A stretch of DNA of 64,000 bases from Chloracidobacterium sp. CP2_5A (GTDB lineage: Bacteria; Acidobacteriota; Blastocatellia; Chloracidobacteriales; Chloracidobacteriaceae): NCBI GenBank assembly GCA_002254845.1, contig NKPT01000004.1:62001-126000 (forward strand). The letters run 5' to 3'. The notes below the pieces were generated by a model. That model was given only the letters and a program-made list of their open reading frames with translations. It searched no databases and was not told the DNA's origin. Position 1 is the first letter of the stretch; the number at the start of each line of letters is the position of its first letter. The position numbers and the translations under genes were made by a program. Positions 9,092 through 17,586 of this stretch are shown here, piece after piece.

Positions 9092-10048
9092 ATGCCCCAA
9101 CCACTTTCCACGCTTGTCATTGGATGCGGCATTTCAGGCCTTGCCTCCGCCATTCGCCTCCAAGAAGCGGGGTATCGGGTGGTCATTCATGCCCGCGAGC
9201 TTCCGCCGGCCACAACCTCCAACGTGGCGGCGGCGCTTTGGTATCCATACCGTTGCGCGCCCAAAGAAAAGGCTCTCCGGTGGTCGAAAGCGACCTTCGA
9301 CGAGCTGATGCGCCAGCATGCGGAGGGCGCTCCAGGCGTCGTTCCCACCACGTTCATCGAGCTCTTTGACCATGACGCGCCCCATCCCTGGTGGGCCGAA
9401 GCGGTCGGCGGCGTCGAGCGACTCGTCGGAGAAGAGCTGCCGCCGGGCTACGTCGTCGGCTACGCCGCGACCGTGCCGGTGGTTGAAACGCCGCTATACC
9501 TGCCGCACTTGGTCAAGCGATTCGAGTCCGGCGGCGGCGTCATTGTGGCGCGCGAGCTGCGGAGCTTGGCTGAAGCCTGCGCGGAATGCGCTTTGGTGAT
9601 CAACTGCGCCGGTCTTGGCGCGCGCGAGTTAGCCGCCGACCCGGAAGTGTTTCCCATCCGGGGGCAGGTCGTCCGGGTCGCCAATCCGGGCGTCCGCCGC
9701 GCGTTGACGGACGACGAGGGGCCGCGGCGCGTCAGCTACACGATTCCGCGCCAAGCGGACGTTATCCTCGGCGGCACAGCCCTCCCCAACGTATGGGATA
9801 CAACGCCCGACGCGGGGACGACCGAGACGATTTTGCGCCACTGCCGGGCGCTTGAGCCGGCGCTGGCAAGGGCTGAAGCGTTGGAGGTTCGCGTTGGGCT
9901 GCGGCCGGGGCGGTCAGCGGTACGCCTGGAGCGCGAGCGCGTCGGCGCGTCCGTTGTGATTCACAACTACGGCCACGGCGGGGCGGGCTTTACGCTGGCG
10001 TGGGGCTGCGCCGACGATGTTTGCCGCCTCGCGCGCGGAGCGGACTAG
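9092..10048 (+). CDS. FAD-dependent D-amino-acid oxidase
   Basis: This 318-residue flavoenzyme belongs to the DAAO/D-aspartate oxidase family, which oxidatively deaminates D-amino acids to 2-oxo acids with release of ammonia and peroxide. It begins with a dinucleotide-binding motif VIGCGISGLASAIRL (residues 9-23), then has NVAAALWYPYRC as in DAAO, IPRQADVILGGT, and the C-terminal family signature NYGHGGAGFTLAWG. The length is close to the usual 320-350. No signal peptide is seen, so it is cytoplasmic. It is transcribed alone; the neighbours on both sides are separated by several hundred bases. The substrate side-chain preference cannot be read from sequence. Confidence 0.88.
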   Translation: MPQPLSTLVIGCGISGLASAIRLQEAGYRVVIHARELPPATTSNVAAALWYPYRCAPKEKALRWSKATFDELMRQHAEGAPGVVPTTFIELFDHDAPHPWWAEAVGGVERLVGEELPPGYVVGYAATVPVVETPLYLPHLVKRFESGGGVIVARELRSLAEACAECALVINCAGLGARELAADPEVFPIRGQVVRVANPGVRRALTDDEGPRRVSYTIPRQADVILGGTALPNVWDTTPDAGTTETILRHCRALEPALARAEALEVRVGLRPGRSAVRLERERVGASVVIHNYGHGGAGFTLAWGCADDVCRLARGAD

Positions 10049-10070
10049 CCAAGCGGAGCGGACCAGCCAA
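10035..10070 (+). repeat. 18-bp tandem duplication spanning the DAAO stop codon
   Basis: Two copies of GCGGAGCGGACTAGCCAA (10035-10052) and a one-base variant (10053-10070) lie across the TAG at 10046-10048. The second copy reads CAG in place of TAG. Confidence 0.8.
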
Positions 10071-10321
10071 GACGCTTTCGCCCCGGCGCGGGCGCCGCTC
10101 GATAACCCGTCGCCGCGAGCAACGCCGGCGCCCGTCGCGGACGGACGCATCGGCTTCGACTCGCGCGGCGCGGGACGGCCTGCCGCGCTCGATGTCATTT
10201 TGGCTGAGCGCAAAAAGCGGCGACGCGCCTTGCCCCAGGGCGTTTGCCAGAGGCAAGCGCCTGTCGCCAGCGGAGCCGTTGCGTTATAGTCGGCGGGCAA
10301 ATTCTTCATAAAGGTTCATCA

Positions 10322-11362
10322 ATGCCAACCATGTCGCTTGAAATCTTAGACTCGCCGCCGGCTGCGGCGCAGGCTCGGGAGCTTTCCACACAACAACGCC
10401 ACGAGATTTACTACTATCTGAAGTTGACGCGCCTGCTCGAAGAGCGTCTGGTCAATCTTTATCGGCAAACCAAGGTCGTCGGCGGGCTGTATCGCTCCCT
10501 GGGACAGGAAGCGACGGCCGTGGGCAGCGCTTACGCGCTCGACAAGTCGCAAAATGACATGATCGCGCCGCTTATCCGCGACCTCGGCGCGATGCTCGTC
10601 ATGGGCGCGACGCCGCGCGAGCTGCTTTTGCAGTACATGGCTAAGCGCGACAGCCCGACCCGCGGGCGCGACTTACAGATTCACTACGCCGACTTGCGGC
10701 GCGGCTTTATTGGCCCGATTTCGCATCTGGGCGACATGCTGCCGGTGATGTGTGGCGTGGCGCTGGCTTCGCGGCTGCGGCGCGAGTCGCGCGTTTGCCT
10801 TGTGTACATGGGCGACGGCGCATCCTCGACCGGCGCGTTTGCCGAAGGCATGAACTTCGCCGCCGTCCAGCGCCTGCCGATCGTCGTCATGGTGGAGAAC
10901 AACGGCTACGCCTATTCAACGCCGACGAGCAAGCAAATGGCGGTCGAGCGCATCGTGGATAAAGCCGTCGGCTTCGGCGTCCGCGGCGAGCGCGTGGACG
11001 GCAACGATGTTTTGGCGGTGTATGACGCGACGCGCCGCGCCGTCGAGCGCGCCCGCGCCGGCGGCGGCCCAACGCTCATCGAGGCGGTGACGTTTCGGAT
11101 GAAAGGCCATGCCGAGCACGACGACCAGAAGTACGTTCCAAAGGAGCTGCTCGAAGCCTGGGCGGCCAAGGACCCGCTCGCCCGCTACGAGCGTTACCTG
11201 CTCGCCGAAGGCGTCGCCGCGCAGGCGGAGCTGGACGCCATCGCTAGTCGCATTGCCGACCAGTTGAACGAGGATGTCGCCTTTGCCGAAGCCAACCCGA
11301 TGCCGGAGCCAAGCTCGGCGCTACTGGATGTCTATGCCTCCAACGCCGCCGAGCGCGGGTGA
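10322..11362 (+). CDS. Thiamine-dependent 2-oxoacid dehydrogenase, E1 component alpha subunit
   Basis: The 346-residue protein is the alpha subunit of a pyruvate/branched-chain-type dehydrogenase E1, which decarboxylates a 2-oxoacid using thiamine diphosphate. It shows the TPP/Mg motif GDGASSTGAFAEGMNF through ENNGYAY, the SLGQEATAVG region near residue 57, and the phosphorylation-loop-like TFRMKGHAEHDDQKYV. The frame is open upstream, but the ATG at 10322 fits the family start. No E1 beta gene is next to it, which is unusual because alpha and beta are normally adjacent; the partner must lie elsewhere. ThyX-like coding follows after 6 bases, suggesting co-transcription. Whether it acts on pyruvate, branched-chain oxoacids or acetoin is not clear. 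Confidence 0.87.
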   Translation: MPTMSLEILDSPPAAAQARELSTQQRHEIYYYLKLTRLLEERLVNLYRQTKVVGGLYRSLGQEATAVGSAYALDKSQNDMIAPLIRDLGAMLVMGATPRELLLQYMAKRDSPTRGRDLQIHYADLRRGFIGPISHLGDMLPVMCGVALASRLRRESRVCLVYMGDGASSTGAFAEGMNFAAVQRLPIVVMVENNGYAYSTPTSKQMAVERIVDKAVGFGVRGERVDGNDVLAVYDATRRAVERARAGGGPTLIEAVTFRMKGHAEHDDQKYVPKELLEAWAAKDPLARYERYLLAEGVAAQAELDAIASRIADQLNEDVAFAEANPMPEPSSALLDVYASNAAERG

Positions 11363-11368
11363 AGACCT

Positions 11369-12943
11369 ATGGCTGTCGCTGGCCCATCCGCTTCATTTCG
11401 CTCAGCTTCATTTCGCTCGCCGCAGCCGCTGGTCAGCCTGACCAAAGCCTTTCCGACGCCCTTCAAGAACGTCATCGCCACCGCGAAGACCTGTTATTCG
11501 GCGCGCGGGCTGATCCGCGACGAGGACGTTGGGGAAGGCTTTGAGCCGCTGGCGCGCAGCATTTACGAGGCCGGACACCATACGACCTATCAGCACGCGC
11601 ATTTTCAGTTCGCGCTGGCGAACGTGTCGCGGCATTTCATCTGGAGCTTTCTGCACGCCCACCCGTTCTATAACTCGGAGCAGGTAAGCCAGCGGTACGT
11701 GCCGGTCAAGCCCGGAACCTATTTCATTCCAGCGCTGGCGGGCGAGGCGCTGGCAGTCTATGAAGCGGCGGTGGCGCGGCAGTTCGCCGCCTACGCCGCC
11801 TTGACCGAGATGCTGCGCCCGGTCGTGACGGCGGAATACCTGAAGCTGTTCTCGAAGCATGATCCGGCCAGCCCGAAAGTGGCGAGCAAGATTACAAAGC
11901 GCTCGATGGAGGCGGCGCGCTACGTCCTGCCGGTGGCGACCTTCGCGTATCTCTACCACACGGTATCCGGCGTCACGCTGCTGCGGTACTGGCGGCTGTG
12001 TAACCAGTTGGACGCGCCAGAGGAGACGCGCGCCGTGGTGGGCGCGATGGCGGAGGCGCTGCTGGCGCATGACCCGCTTTACCAAACCGTGCTGGAAGCG
12101 CCGTTGCCGCCGGAGGCGGCCGGGGAGTTCGCCTTCGCCGGATGGGGCGCGGACGACGGCCGGCGGCGCGCCTTTCGAGAAGCTTTTGACGCCTCGCTTG
12201 ACGGGCGCGCATCGCGTCTCGTGGACTGGAAAGCGCGCAACGAGGAGCTTTTGGCCGACGCTGTCCGCGAGGTGCTGGGACTGCCGCCGTCCGCGCTGAC
12301 GGACGACGACGCCATCGCGCTCGCGCTCGATCCGACCCGCAACCGCCTGCTTGGGGAAAGCCTCAACCTGACGACCCACGCGAAACTGACGCGAGCGCTG
12401 GCGCACCCGGGCTATACGTTTCGCAAGAAGCTCAGTCACGCAGCCGACTCGCAGGATCAGCGCCACCGGATGACGCCGGCATCGCGCCCTTTGCTCGCCG
12501 GCCATCTTGACGCAGAGCCGGATTACGAAACGCCGATGCTGGTGCAGCTCGATGACCAGGCGGCGCGTTTCTACCGGGAGACCATGGCGCGGACGTGGGA
12601 AGCGCTGGGGCGCTTGCGCGCGCTGGGCGTGGCGGCGGCGGACGCGGCCTACCTGCTGCCGAATGCCGTTTCGATTCGCTTCACCGAGTCGGCGGATTTG
12701 CTCAACCTGCACCACAAGCACCGAATGCGGCTGTGCTATCTGGCGCAGGAAGAAATTTGGCGGGCTTCGGTCGAGGAGGCGCGGCAGATTCAGGACATCA
12801 ACCCGCGCATCGGGCGGTGGCTCTTGCCGCCGTGCGGTCAGCGAGCGGCGGCCGGGGCGCGTCCGATTTGCCCGGAAGGCGAGCGGTTCTGCGGCGTGCG
12901 CGTCTGGAAGCTGGGCCTTGCCGACTACCAGCGGGCGTTCTAG
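11369..12943 (+). CDS. ThyX-like FAD-dependent thymidylate synthase homologue, long form
   Basis: At 524 residues it is about twice the usual ThyX length and seems to hold two ThyX-like halves. The first half has RSIYEAGHHTTYQHAHFQF and, where canonical ThyX has RHRxxSxNExSxRY, reads HAHPFYNSEQVSQRY (residues 96-110). The Ser and the SxRY end are kept, but the RHR triplet that contacts flavin and substrate is changed. The second half ends with LLNLHHKHRMRLCYLAQEEIW, matching the C-terminal helix of ThyX. ThyX methylates dUMP using folate and FAD. Whether this protein does so is uncertain. An in-frame 15-bp duplication repeats SASFR near the N-terminus, so the true start may be further in. A thymidine kinase gene lies about 2.5 kb to the right. 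Confidence 0.75.
   Translation: MAVAGPSASFRSASFRSPQPLVSLTKAFPTPFKNVIATAKTCYSARGLIRDEDVGEGFEPLARSIYEAGHHTTYQHAHFQFALANVSRHFIWSFLHAHPFYNSEQVSQRYVPVKPGTYFIPALAGEALAVYEAAVARQFAAYAALTEMLRPVVTAEYLKLFSKHDPASPKVASKITKRSMEAARYVLPVATFAYLYHTVSGVTLLRYWRLCNQLDAPEETRAVVGAMAEALLAHDPLYQTVLEAPLPPEAAGEFAFAGWGADDGRRRAFREAFDASLDGRASRLVDWKARNEELLADAVREVLGLPPSALTDDDAIALALDPTRNRLLGESLNLTTHAKLTRALAHPGYTFRKKLSHAADSQDQRHRMTPASRPLLAGHLDAEPDYETPMLVQLDDQAARFYRETMARTWEALGRLRALGVAAADAAYLLPNAVSIRFTESADLLNLHHKHRMRLCYLAQEEIWRASVEEARQIQDINPRIGRWLLPPCGQRAAAGARPICPEGERFCGVRVWKLGLADYQRAF
11390..11419 (+). repeat. 15-bp tandem duplication at the start of the ThyX-like gene
   Basis: GCTTCATTTCGCTCA at 11390-11404 is followed by a copy differing in the last base at 11405-11419. 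It is in frame and gives the peptide repeat SASFR-SASFR. Confidence 0.8.
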
Positions 12944-12954
12944 CAAGCCAGACG

Positions 12955-13032
12955 CTTTAGCGCGCCAGCTTTAGCGCGCCAGCTTTAGCGCGCCAGCTTT
13001 AGCGCGCCAGCTTTAGCGCGCCAGCTTTAGCG
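12955..13032 (+). repeat. Tandem array of a 14-bp unit, about 5.5 copies, between convergent genes
   Basis: Five perfect copies of CTTTAGCGCGCCAG (12955-13024) and a partial sixth run from just after the ThyX-like stop into the stop codon of the AAA+ gene on the opposite strand (13027-13029). Adjacent copies can pair through GCGCG/CGCGC, so the array may fold into small hairpins and help end transcription from both sides. There are no spacers, so it is not a CRISPR. Confidence 0.9.
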
Positions 13033-14913
13033 AACCATTGGACGCAGCTGCTCGATGCGCTGGCTGATTTCAGCCGGCGACATATGCTTGAACGCTTCCG
13101 GCAGCATGTCGCGCGAGGTCGCCTCGCGCACAGCCACCAGCGTTTGATACTCGATGGCGATTTCATCCCGCGCCGGCGTGAACTCCTGGGCCACCAGCCG
13201 GACGTCGTCGAGCGTCACTTCCTTTCGGCCGGACTGGCGGGCGACGCGCCGACAGCGAATGAGCATGGACTCGATATCCGCGCCGGAAAGCTTCATCTCG
13301 CTTCGCGTGATCGGCGACCAGTCGCTCACTTGGTGAGCAATGCGGTTTTTCTTGATCATCGCTTCGACAATCGCCATTCGGTCAGCTTCGGAGTCCGGAT
13401 AAAAAAGCGATATATGCTCTTCGCAGCGTCCCTGACGCTTGAGGTCAATGGGAAGCAGGTCCGGGCGCGAAGTCATCAAAATCCAAAGAATGCGCCCGCG
13501 ATTGTCAGTATCGCCCATCGCTGAGGCAATTTTCGAGAAAATGCGCTTGTCAACGCCGCTGTCGCCTCCCGAATCTCGATTGCCAAGCGTCGCGTCGGCC
13601 TCGTCAATCAAAACGACAATCGGCGCGAGCGTCTTGACAAGGTTAAGGATTTTTTCAAGGTTGGATTCCGACGACCCAACCCACTTGTCCCGAAAATTCT
13701 TGAATTCAACCACATTCAGCCCGCAGTCCTTAGCGAAGGCCTCGGCGAGGAAGGTTTTGCCGGTGCCGACCGGGCCGGAAATCAGGATGCCCATCGGCGC
13801 TTCCTCGGTTTCGCCGTTGCGAATCACTTCGGCGATGTTACGCAGGTAGGCTTTGGCTTTTTCAAAGCCTCCCACGTGATCAAGCCCGTACTTGGGCGTG
13901 ACAAACTCGATGAGCCCGACGCATTCCGATTCGATGAGGGATTTCTTCTTCGCGCGAACCAAATCCAGCGTCAATCCCTCGCTGTTGAGCGTCGCGCCCT
14001 TGAGAATGGATGAGATATGGACGCGATTGAGACCCGAGGTCAAGCGCGCTAGCTGCTCGTCGCTAATCTGCATTTTGAGACCAAGCACGCTATTGCCAAG
14101 CTCGGATTTCATTTTTTCAAGCTGCTCGTTGAAGAGCTTGGTCTCTTCGTTGAGCCGGTCAACGCCTTCCTCGCGCAGAATGCGTTCAGCCTTGACCTTG
14201 AAATCAGCCTTGAGCTGGTCAATTTTCTTTTCGGAGCGGCCGTTCCGCTTTTTGGAAATATCCGCTAGCTCGTGCCGAATGTAGTCGAGCCGCTCGGCGT
14301 AGTCTGGATATGGCACTTGAATGGACGTAATGCGCGAATTTTCGCGCAGTCGCTGCGCGACATCCGATAGATTCTCAGTTAGAAAAATCACAATGTTATC
14401 TGAATTGAGCAGCCGCGCGCTGGTCAGCCAGCGTTGCATCATGACGAGCAAATTTCGCTCATCCCCGCTCAAGTGGGTTATGTCGCCTGCCGGCACAAGC
14501 GTTTCAAGAAAGTTGATAATGACGGCGACCTGGTCGCCGGAATAGAGAAACCGCTCGACAAGGCTCAGCGCCGACGCCGGCTCGCGCGGCAGGGTCGCCA
14601 TCGTCTTGGCGTCAGCCAGCGGGTTGGCCACCCGTAACGCGGCGAGAAACTGGCGCTCCGCGGCTTGCGACCCGAATGAAATGCCCTCGCTTCGGTTGTA
14701 CAGCACAATGTGCTTGTTGCCGAGCATTTCCTGCTGCAAGAACGTCACCAGCCCAACGTAGCCGCGCTTGGAACGCGCCACGTCATAGACGTTGTGATGG
14801 AGCAAAAAATGACTTGCCTCGCCGGAAAAATACTTGCGCCCCATCTCGGCGGCCCAGGTCGGGAGCTGGTTGAGTTCATCAAGCGTGAGCAGGTGACGAG
14901 TGGCGGCGGACAT
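13027..14913 (-). CDS. AAA+ ATPase of unassigned function
   Basis: The protein has 628 residues. The N-terminal ~200 residues form an unrecognised domain, followed by a highly charged, probably coiled-coil stretch (about 205-280). The C-terminal half is a classical AAA+ module: Walker A GPVGTGKTFLAEAFA (about residues 378-392), Walker B IVVLIDEADATLG (about 433-445), a sensor region ILWILMTSRPDLLP and an arginine finger candidate in RQGRCEEH. By family it would hydrolyse ATP to remodel or unfold a partner protein; the partner is unknown. It is the last gene of a leftward run, 11 bases after ispF, and its stop codon lies inside the 14-bp repeat array. Confidence 0.8.
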   Translation of the reverse strand: MSAATRHLLTLDELNQLPTWAAEMGRKYFSGEASHFLLHHNVYDVARSKRGYVGLVTFLQQEMLGNKHIVLYNRSEGISFGSQAAERQFLAALRVANPLADAKTMATLPREPASALSLVERFLYSGDQVAVIINFLETLVPAGDITHLSGDERNLLVMMQRWLTSARLLNSDNIVIFLTENLSDVAQRLRENSRITSIQVPYPDYAERLDYIRHELADISKKRNGRSEKKIDQLKADFKVKAERILREEGVDRLNEETKLFNEQLEKMKSELGNSVLGLKMQISDEQLARLTSGLNRVHISSILKGATLNSEGLTLDLVRAKKKSLIESECVGLIEFVTPKYGLDHVGGFEKAKAYLRNIAEVIRNGETEEAPMGILISGPVGTGKTFLAEAFAKDCGLNVVEFKNFRDKWVGSSESNLEKILNLVKTLAPIVVLIDEADATLGNRDSGGDSGVDKRIFSKIASAMGDTDNRGRILWILMTSRPDLLPIDLKRQGRCEEHISLFYPDSEADRMAIVEAMIKKNRIAHQVSDWSPITRSEMKLSGADIESMLIRCRRVARQSGRKEVTLDDVRLVAQEFTPARDEIAIEYQTLVAVREATSRDMLPEAFKHMSPAEISQRIEQLRPMVR

Positions 14914-14924
14914 GGCAATTTTCC

Positions 14925-15461
14925 TCAGTTCGGGCTTTCCGGGCGATCCAGCGCGTCGAGCGAGCGGGGCGCTTCCGGCTGGTACACCAGCGCCACGGCG
15001 TGCACGGCGATGGCTTCGCGGCGCCCCGTGGCGTCCAGGCCTTCATTGGTTTTGGCTTTGACGCTCACGGCGTCAGGCGCGACGCCAAGGGTCGCGGCCA
15101 AGCGTTCCCGCATGGCGCTGACGTATGGCGCCAGCTTCGGGCGCTCCGCGATAATGGAGGCGTCCACATTAGCGACCGCAAACCCGCGCGCAGCCACGAG
15201 CTCGGCCGCCTGTCTCAGCAGCGTCAAGCTGTCAGCCCCGGCCCAGCGCGAGTCGGTGTCTGGAAAATGCGCGCCGATGTCGCCCAGCGCCAGCGCCCCA
15301 AGCAGCGCGTCCGTTACTGCATGCGCCAGCGCGTCGGCGTCGGAATGTCCCAGCAAGCCGCGCTCATAGGGAATGGCCACGCCCCCTAGAATCAGCGGGC
15401 GACCTTCCGCAAGGCGGTGAATGTCATACCCTGTCCCAACCCGAAACCTGCAAGCGAGCAT
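14925..15461 (-). CDS. ispF: 2-C-methyl-D-erythritol 2,4-cyclodiphosphate synthase
   Basis: IspF carries out the fifth step of the MEP pathway to isoprenoids, cyclising a CDP-methylerythritol phosphate to the cyclodiphosphate in the cytoplasm as a trimer. The 178-residue product has the metal-binding GTGYDIHRL at the start, [45 protein letters not shown] and [14 protein letters not shown], all close to the family consensus. A tail of about 18 residues beyond the usual end is extra. It sits 10 bases after the thymidine kinase gene and 11 before the AAA+ gene, so is likely co-transcribed. IspD is not beside it. Confidence 0.95.
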   Translation of the reverse strand: MLACRFRVGTGYDIHRLAEGRPLILGGVAIPYERGLLGHSDADALAHAVTDALLGALALGDIGAHFPDTDSRWAGADSLTLLRQAAELVAARGFAVANVDASIIAERPKLAPYVSAMRERLAATLGVAPDAVSVKAKTNEGLDATGRREAIAVHAVALVYQPEAPRSLDALDRPESPN

Positions 15462-15471
15462 GGCTCGTTTC

Positions 15472-16101
15472 CTATGTCACGGCCTCTTTCGCAGCTTCCG
15501 ATTTCACGGTCTCTGAAGGTGGAACGGGGTAGGGAACGAAACAGCGCCGGCAGCGCGCTTCATAAAGGCCGTCCGCTCCAACCACCACCCGCCGCTCATC
15601 CGCCGTCAGCCGCTGGGAGAAATTCGCCGGATCCCCGCAGACGACGCAAATCGCCTGCGGCTTGGTGACGTATTCCGCCATGGCCAGCAAGCGCGGAATT
15701 GGCTCAAACGGCTCGCCGCGGTAATCCAGGTCAAGCGCCGCGACGATAACGCGCCGGCCCTCATCCGCCAACCGGCAACATACGTCCACCAACTCGCCGC
15801 CGAGGAACTGTCCCTCGTCAATTCCAACCACTTGGGTCGCCGGCGACAGGCAATCAAGGATATCTTCCGCCTGCTCGACGAGCTGTGTTTTGATGCGCAG
15901 CTGGCTGTGCGACACGATAAAATCCGCTTCGTAGCGGTCATCCAGGCGCGGCTTGAAAGCCTGCACCGCTTGCCGCGCAATCAGCGCGCGCCGCAGGCGC
16001 GTGATGAGCGCCTCGGTCTTGCCGGAAAACATGCCGCCCGCGATAACTTCAATCCATCCGCGCGGGCGCGCGAGGGCATCCGCTGAAGCGACTTCCTGCA
16101 A
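15472..16101 (-). CDS. tdk: Thymidine kinase (type II)
   Basis: Thymidine kinase phosphorylates thymidine with ATP in the salvage pathway. The protein shows [12 protein letters not shown] (P-loop), the Walker-B-like [10 protein letters not shown], the lasso-region stretch, and two zinc-binding pairs CVVC and CRRC near the C-terminus, as in the TK1-like type II enzymes. The open frame runs back to 16323, but that part overlaps the upstream gene and is not conserved. I chose TTG at 16101 because GGAGG lies about 11 bases before it, immediately after the stop codon of the upstream gene. That gives 209 residues, near the usual 190-210. Confidence 0.9.
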   Translation of the reverse strand: MQEVASADALARPRGWIEVIAGGMFSGKTEALITRLRRALIARQAVQAFKPRLDDRYEADFIVSHSQLRIKTQLVEQAEDILDCLSPATQVVGIDEGQFLGGELVDVCCRLADEGRRVIVAALDLDYRGEPFEPIPRLLAMAEYVTKPQAICVVCGDPANFSQRLTADERRVVVGADGLYEARCRRCFVPYPVPPSETVKSEAAKEAVT

Positions 16102-16123
16102 GCTTCGACTGTCCTCCAAAAAG

Positions 16124-16513
16124 CTAGCGGCGAGCCGGGGGCGCCGGAGGCTTGGGCTGCGGCGAGAAAAACGCCGCAATCGCCACTGCGATAAGCGACA
16201 GCGCCGCTGTCGCCACGAGCCAAACGACATGCTTTGCCCAAAGCTGGCGAAGGCGCATCCGCCACCGCCGCGACAGCTGCGGCACAACCTGGCGCGGCGG
16301 CTCCGGCGGCAGTTCAAACTCAAACACCGGAGCCTCAGCTACTAGCGGAATGCGCGAGCGGACCTGATTATCACGCGCCGCCGCGTCCGGGAACACCAAC
16401 TGGCGCTGGGCGGCAATGCCGATCGGGCGCTCGGCATCCTTGTTTTCAGGCTTGGCGACAGGTTGGTCAGGCATAGGCGAGCACCGTACCCGCGTGAGGG
16501 CAATGCCGTGCAA
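16124..16513 (-). CDS. Small single-pass membrane protein, unknown function
   Basis: This roughly 130-residue protein is not recognised. It has a charged, Pro-rich N-terminal cytoplasmic part (LPPEPPRQVVPQLSRRW), one clear membrane helix (HVVWLVATAALSLIAVAIAAFF) and a short Pro-rich tail ending in PPAPPARR. The start is ambiguous. TTG at 16513 has GAGGAG 9 bases upstream and is preferred; ATG at 16474 is the next choice. It sits 20 bases after asd and 22 before thymidine kinase in the same direction, so it belongs to the same transcription unit. Confidence 0.55.
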   Translation of the reverse strand: MHGIALTRVRCSPMPDQPVAKPENKDAERPIGIAAQRQLVFPDAAARDNQVRSRIPLVAEAPVFEFELPPEPPRQVVPQLSRRWRMRLRQLWAKHVVWLVATAALSLIAVAIAAFFSPQPKPPAPPARR

Positions 16514-16533
16514 GATCAACGGCTCCTCGCAGC

Positions 16534-17586
16534 TTATGTGAATCTTCCGGTCGCGGCCAAGAACTCCGCGTTCAGGAGCGCCGCGCCGGCGGCGCCGCGC
16601 ACCGTATTGTGACCAAGAATCGTCATTTTGACATCCAGCAGCGGATCTTCCCTCACTCGCCCGACGACGCTTGCCATCCCCTGCTCAAGATCGCGGTCAA
16701 GGCGCGGCTGCGGGCGATCCGGCTCGCGGCGCAGCACAATTGGGCGGCGCGGCGCGCTGGGCAGCGACAGCGCTTCCGCCGGGCCGCGGAAAGACTCCAG
16801 AGCGGCGCAAACATCAGCCACGGTCGCCGCCTGCCTAAGCTTGACGGAAGCGGCGCAGAGGTGCCCGTCTGTCACGGCAACGCGGTGGCAATGCGCGCTC
16901 AGCCGCAGCGGCGACAGCTCGACCGTCTCCCCGACCAGCCGTCCGAGAATCTTGCGCGGCTCGGTTTCCACCTTTGACTCCTCGCCGGCGATGTAGGGAA
17001 TGACGTTATCGAGAATGTCCAGCGAGGCGACGCCCGGATAGCCCGCGCCGGAAATCGCCTGCATGGTCGAGATCATTGCCGCCTCAACCCCAAAGGCGCG
17101 GTCGAGCGCCGCCAGCGGCAGCGCCAGCGCCAGCGTCGTGCAGTTGGGATTGGTGACCAGGAAGCCCCGCGCCCAGTCGCGCTGTCGCTGCTGCGCGGCG
17201 ATGAGTTGCGCGTGATCAGGATTGATTTCGGGAACAAGCAGCGGCACGTCAGGCGCCATGCGGTGGGCGCTGGAGTTGCTGATGACGGGATAGCCGGCCG
17301 CCGCGAAGGCGGCTTCCGTCTCGCCCGCCATCTCGCCCGGCAGGCTCGAGAACACAAGGTCGCAGTCCAGCGGCGGACGACAGGGGGCAAGCGTCAAGTC
17401 GGCAACTCGCGCCGGAAGCGGCGTCGGCAGCTTCCAGGCCGCGGCGTCGCCGTATCGCTTCCCTTCGGAGCGATCCGAGGCCGCCACGGCCGTCACCGCA
17501 AACCACGGATGCCCTTCCAAAAGCTGAATGAATCGCTGCCCGACCGTGCCCGTCGCGCCGAGAATGCCAACCCGCCAACGCTTCAT
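16534..17586 (-). CDS. asd: Aspartate-semialdehyde dehydrogenase (archaeal/fungal-type branch)
   Basis: Asd reduces aspartyl phosphate to aspartate semialdehyde with NADPH, the branch point for lysine/diaminopimelate, threonine and methionine. The 350-residue enzyme has an N-terminal Rossmann motif ILGATGTVGQRF, the catalytic Cys in LVTNPNCTTLALAL, SGAGYPGVASLDILDN, and the later active-site His stretch SAHCHRVAVTDGH. The SGAGYPGV and YIAGEESKVETEPRK segments are those of the archaeal/fungal subgroup rather than the E. coli type. Its ATG overlaps the TGA of the upstream glycosyltransferase by four bases, so translation is probably coupled. Confidence 0.93.
   Translation of the reverse strand: MKRWRVGILGATGTVGQRFIQLLEGHPWFAVTAVAASDRSEGKRYGDAAAWKLPTPLPARVADLTLAPCRPPLDCDLVFSSLPGEMAGETEAAFAAAGYPVISNSSAHRMAPDVPLLVPEINPDHAQLIAAQQRQRDWARGFLVTNPNCTTLALALPLAALDRAFGVEAAMISTMQAISGAGYPGVASLDILDNVIPYIAGEESKVETEPRKILGRLVGETVELSPLRLSAHCHRVAVTDGHLCAASVKLRQAATVADVCAALESFRGPAEALSLPSAPRRPIVLRREPDRPQPRLDRDLEQGMASVVGRVREDPLLDVKMTILGHNTVRGAAGAALLNAEFLAATGRFT

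Noticed and set aside
11408-12946. 512-residue open frame on the minus strand
   Set aside because: Antisense shadow of the ThyX-like gene; composition is Arg/Gln-rich and shows no recognisable domain.
12955-13032. CRISPR array
   Set aside because: The units are only 14 bp, directly adjacent with no spacers, and no cas gene is present.
15472-16323. Longer thymidine kinase starting at 16323
   Set aside because: The extra 74 residues are Arg-rich, overlap the upstream membrane protein in another frame, and precede the GGAGG-linked TTG start.
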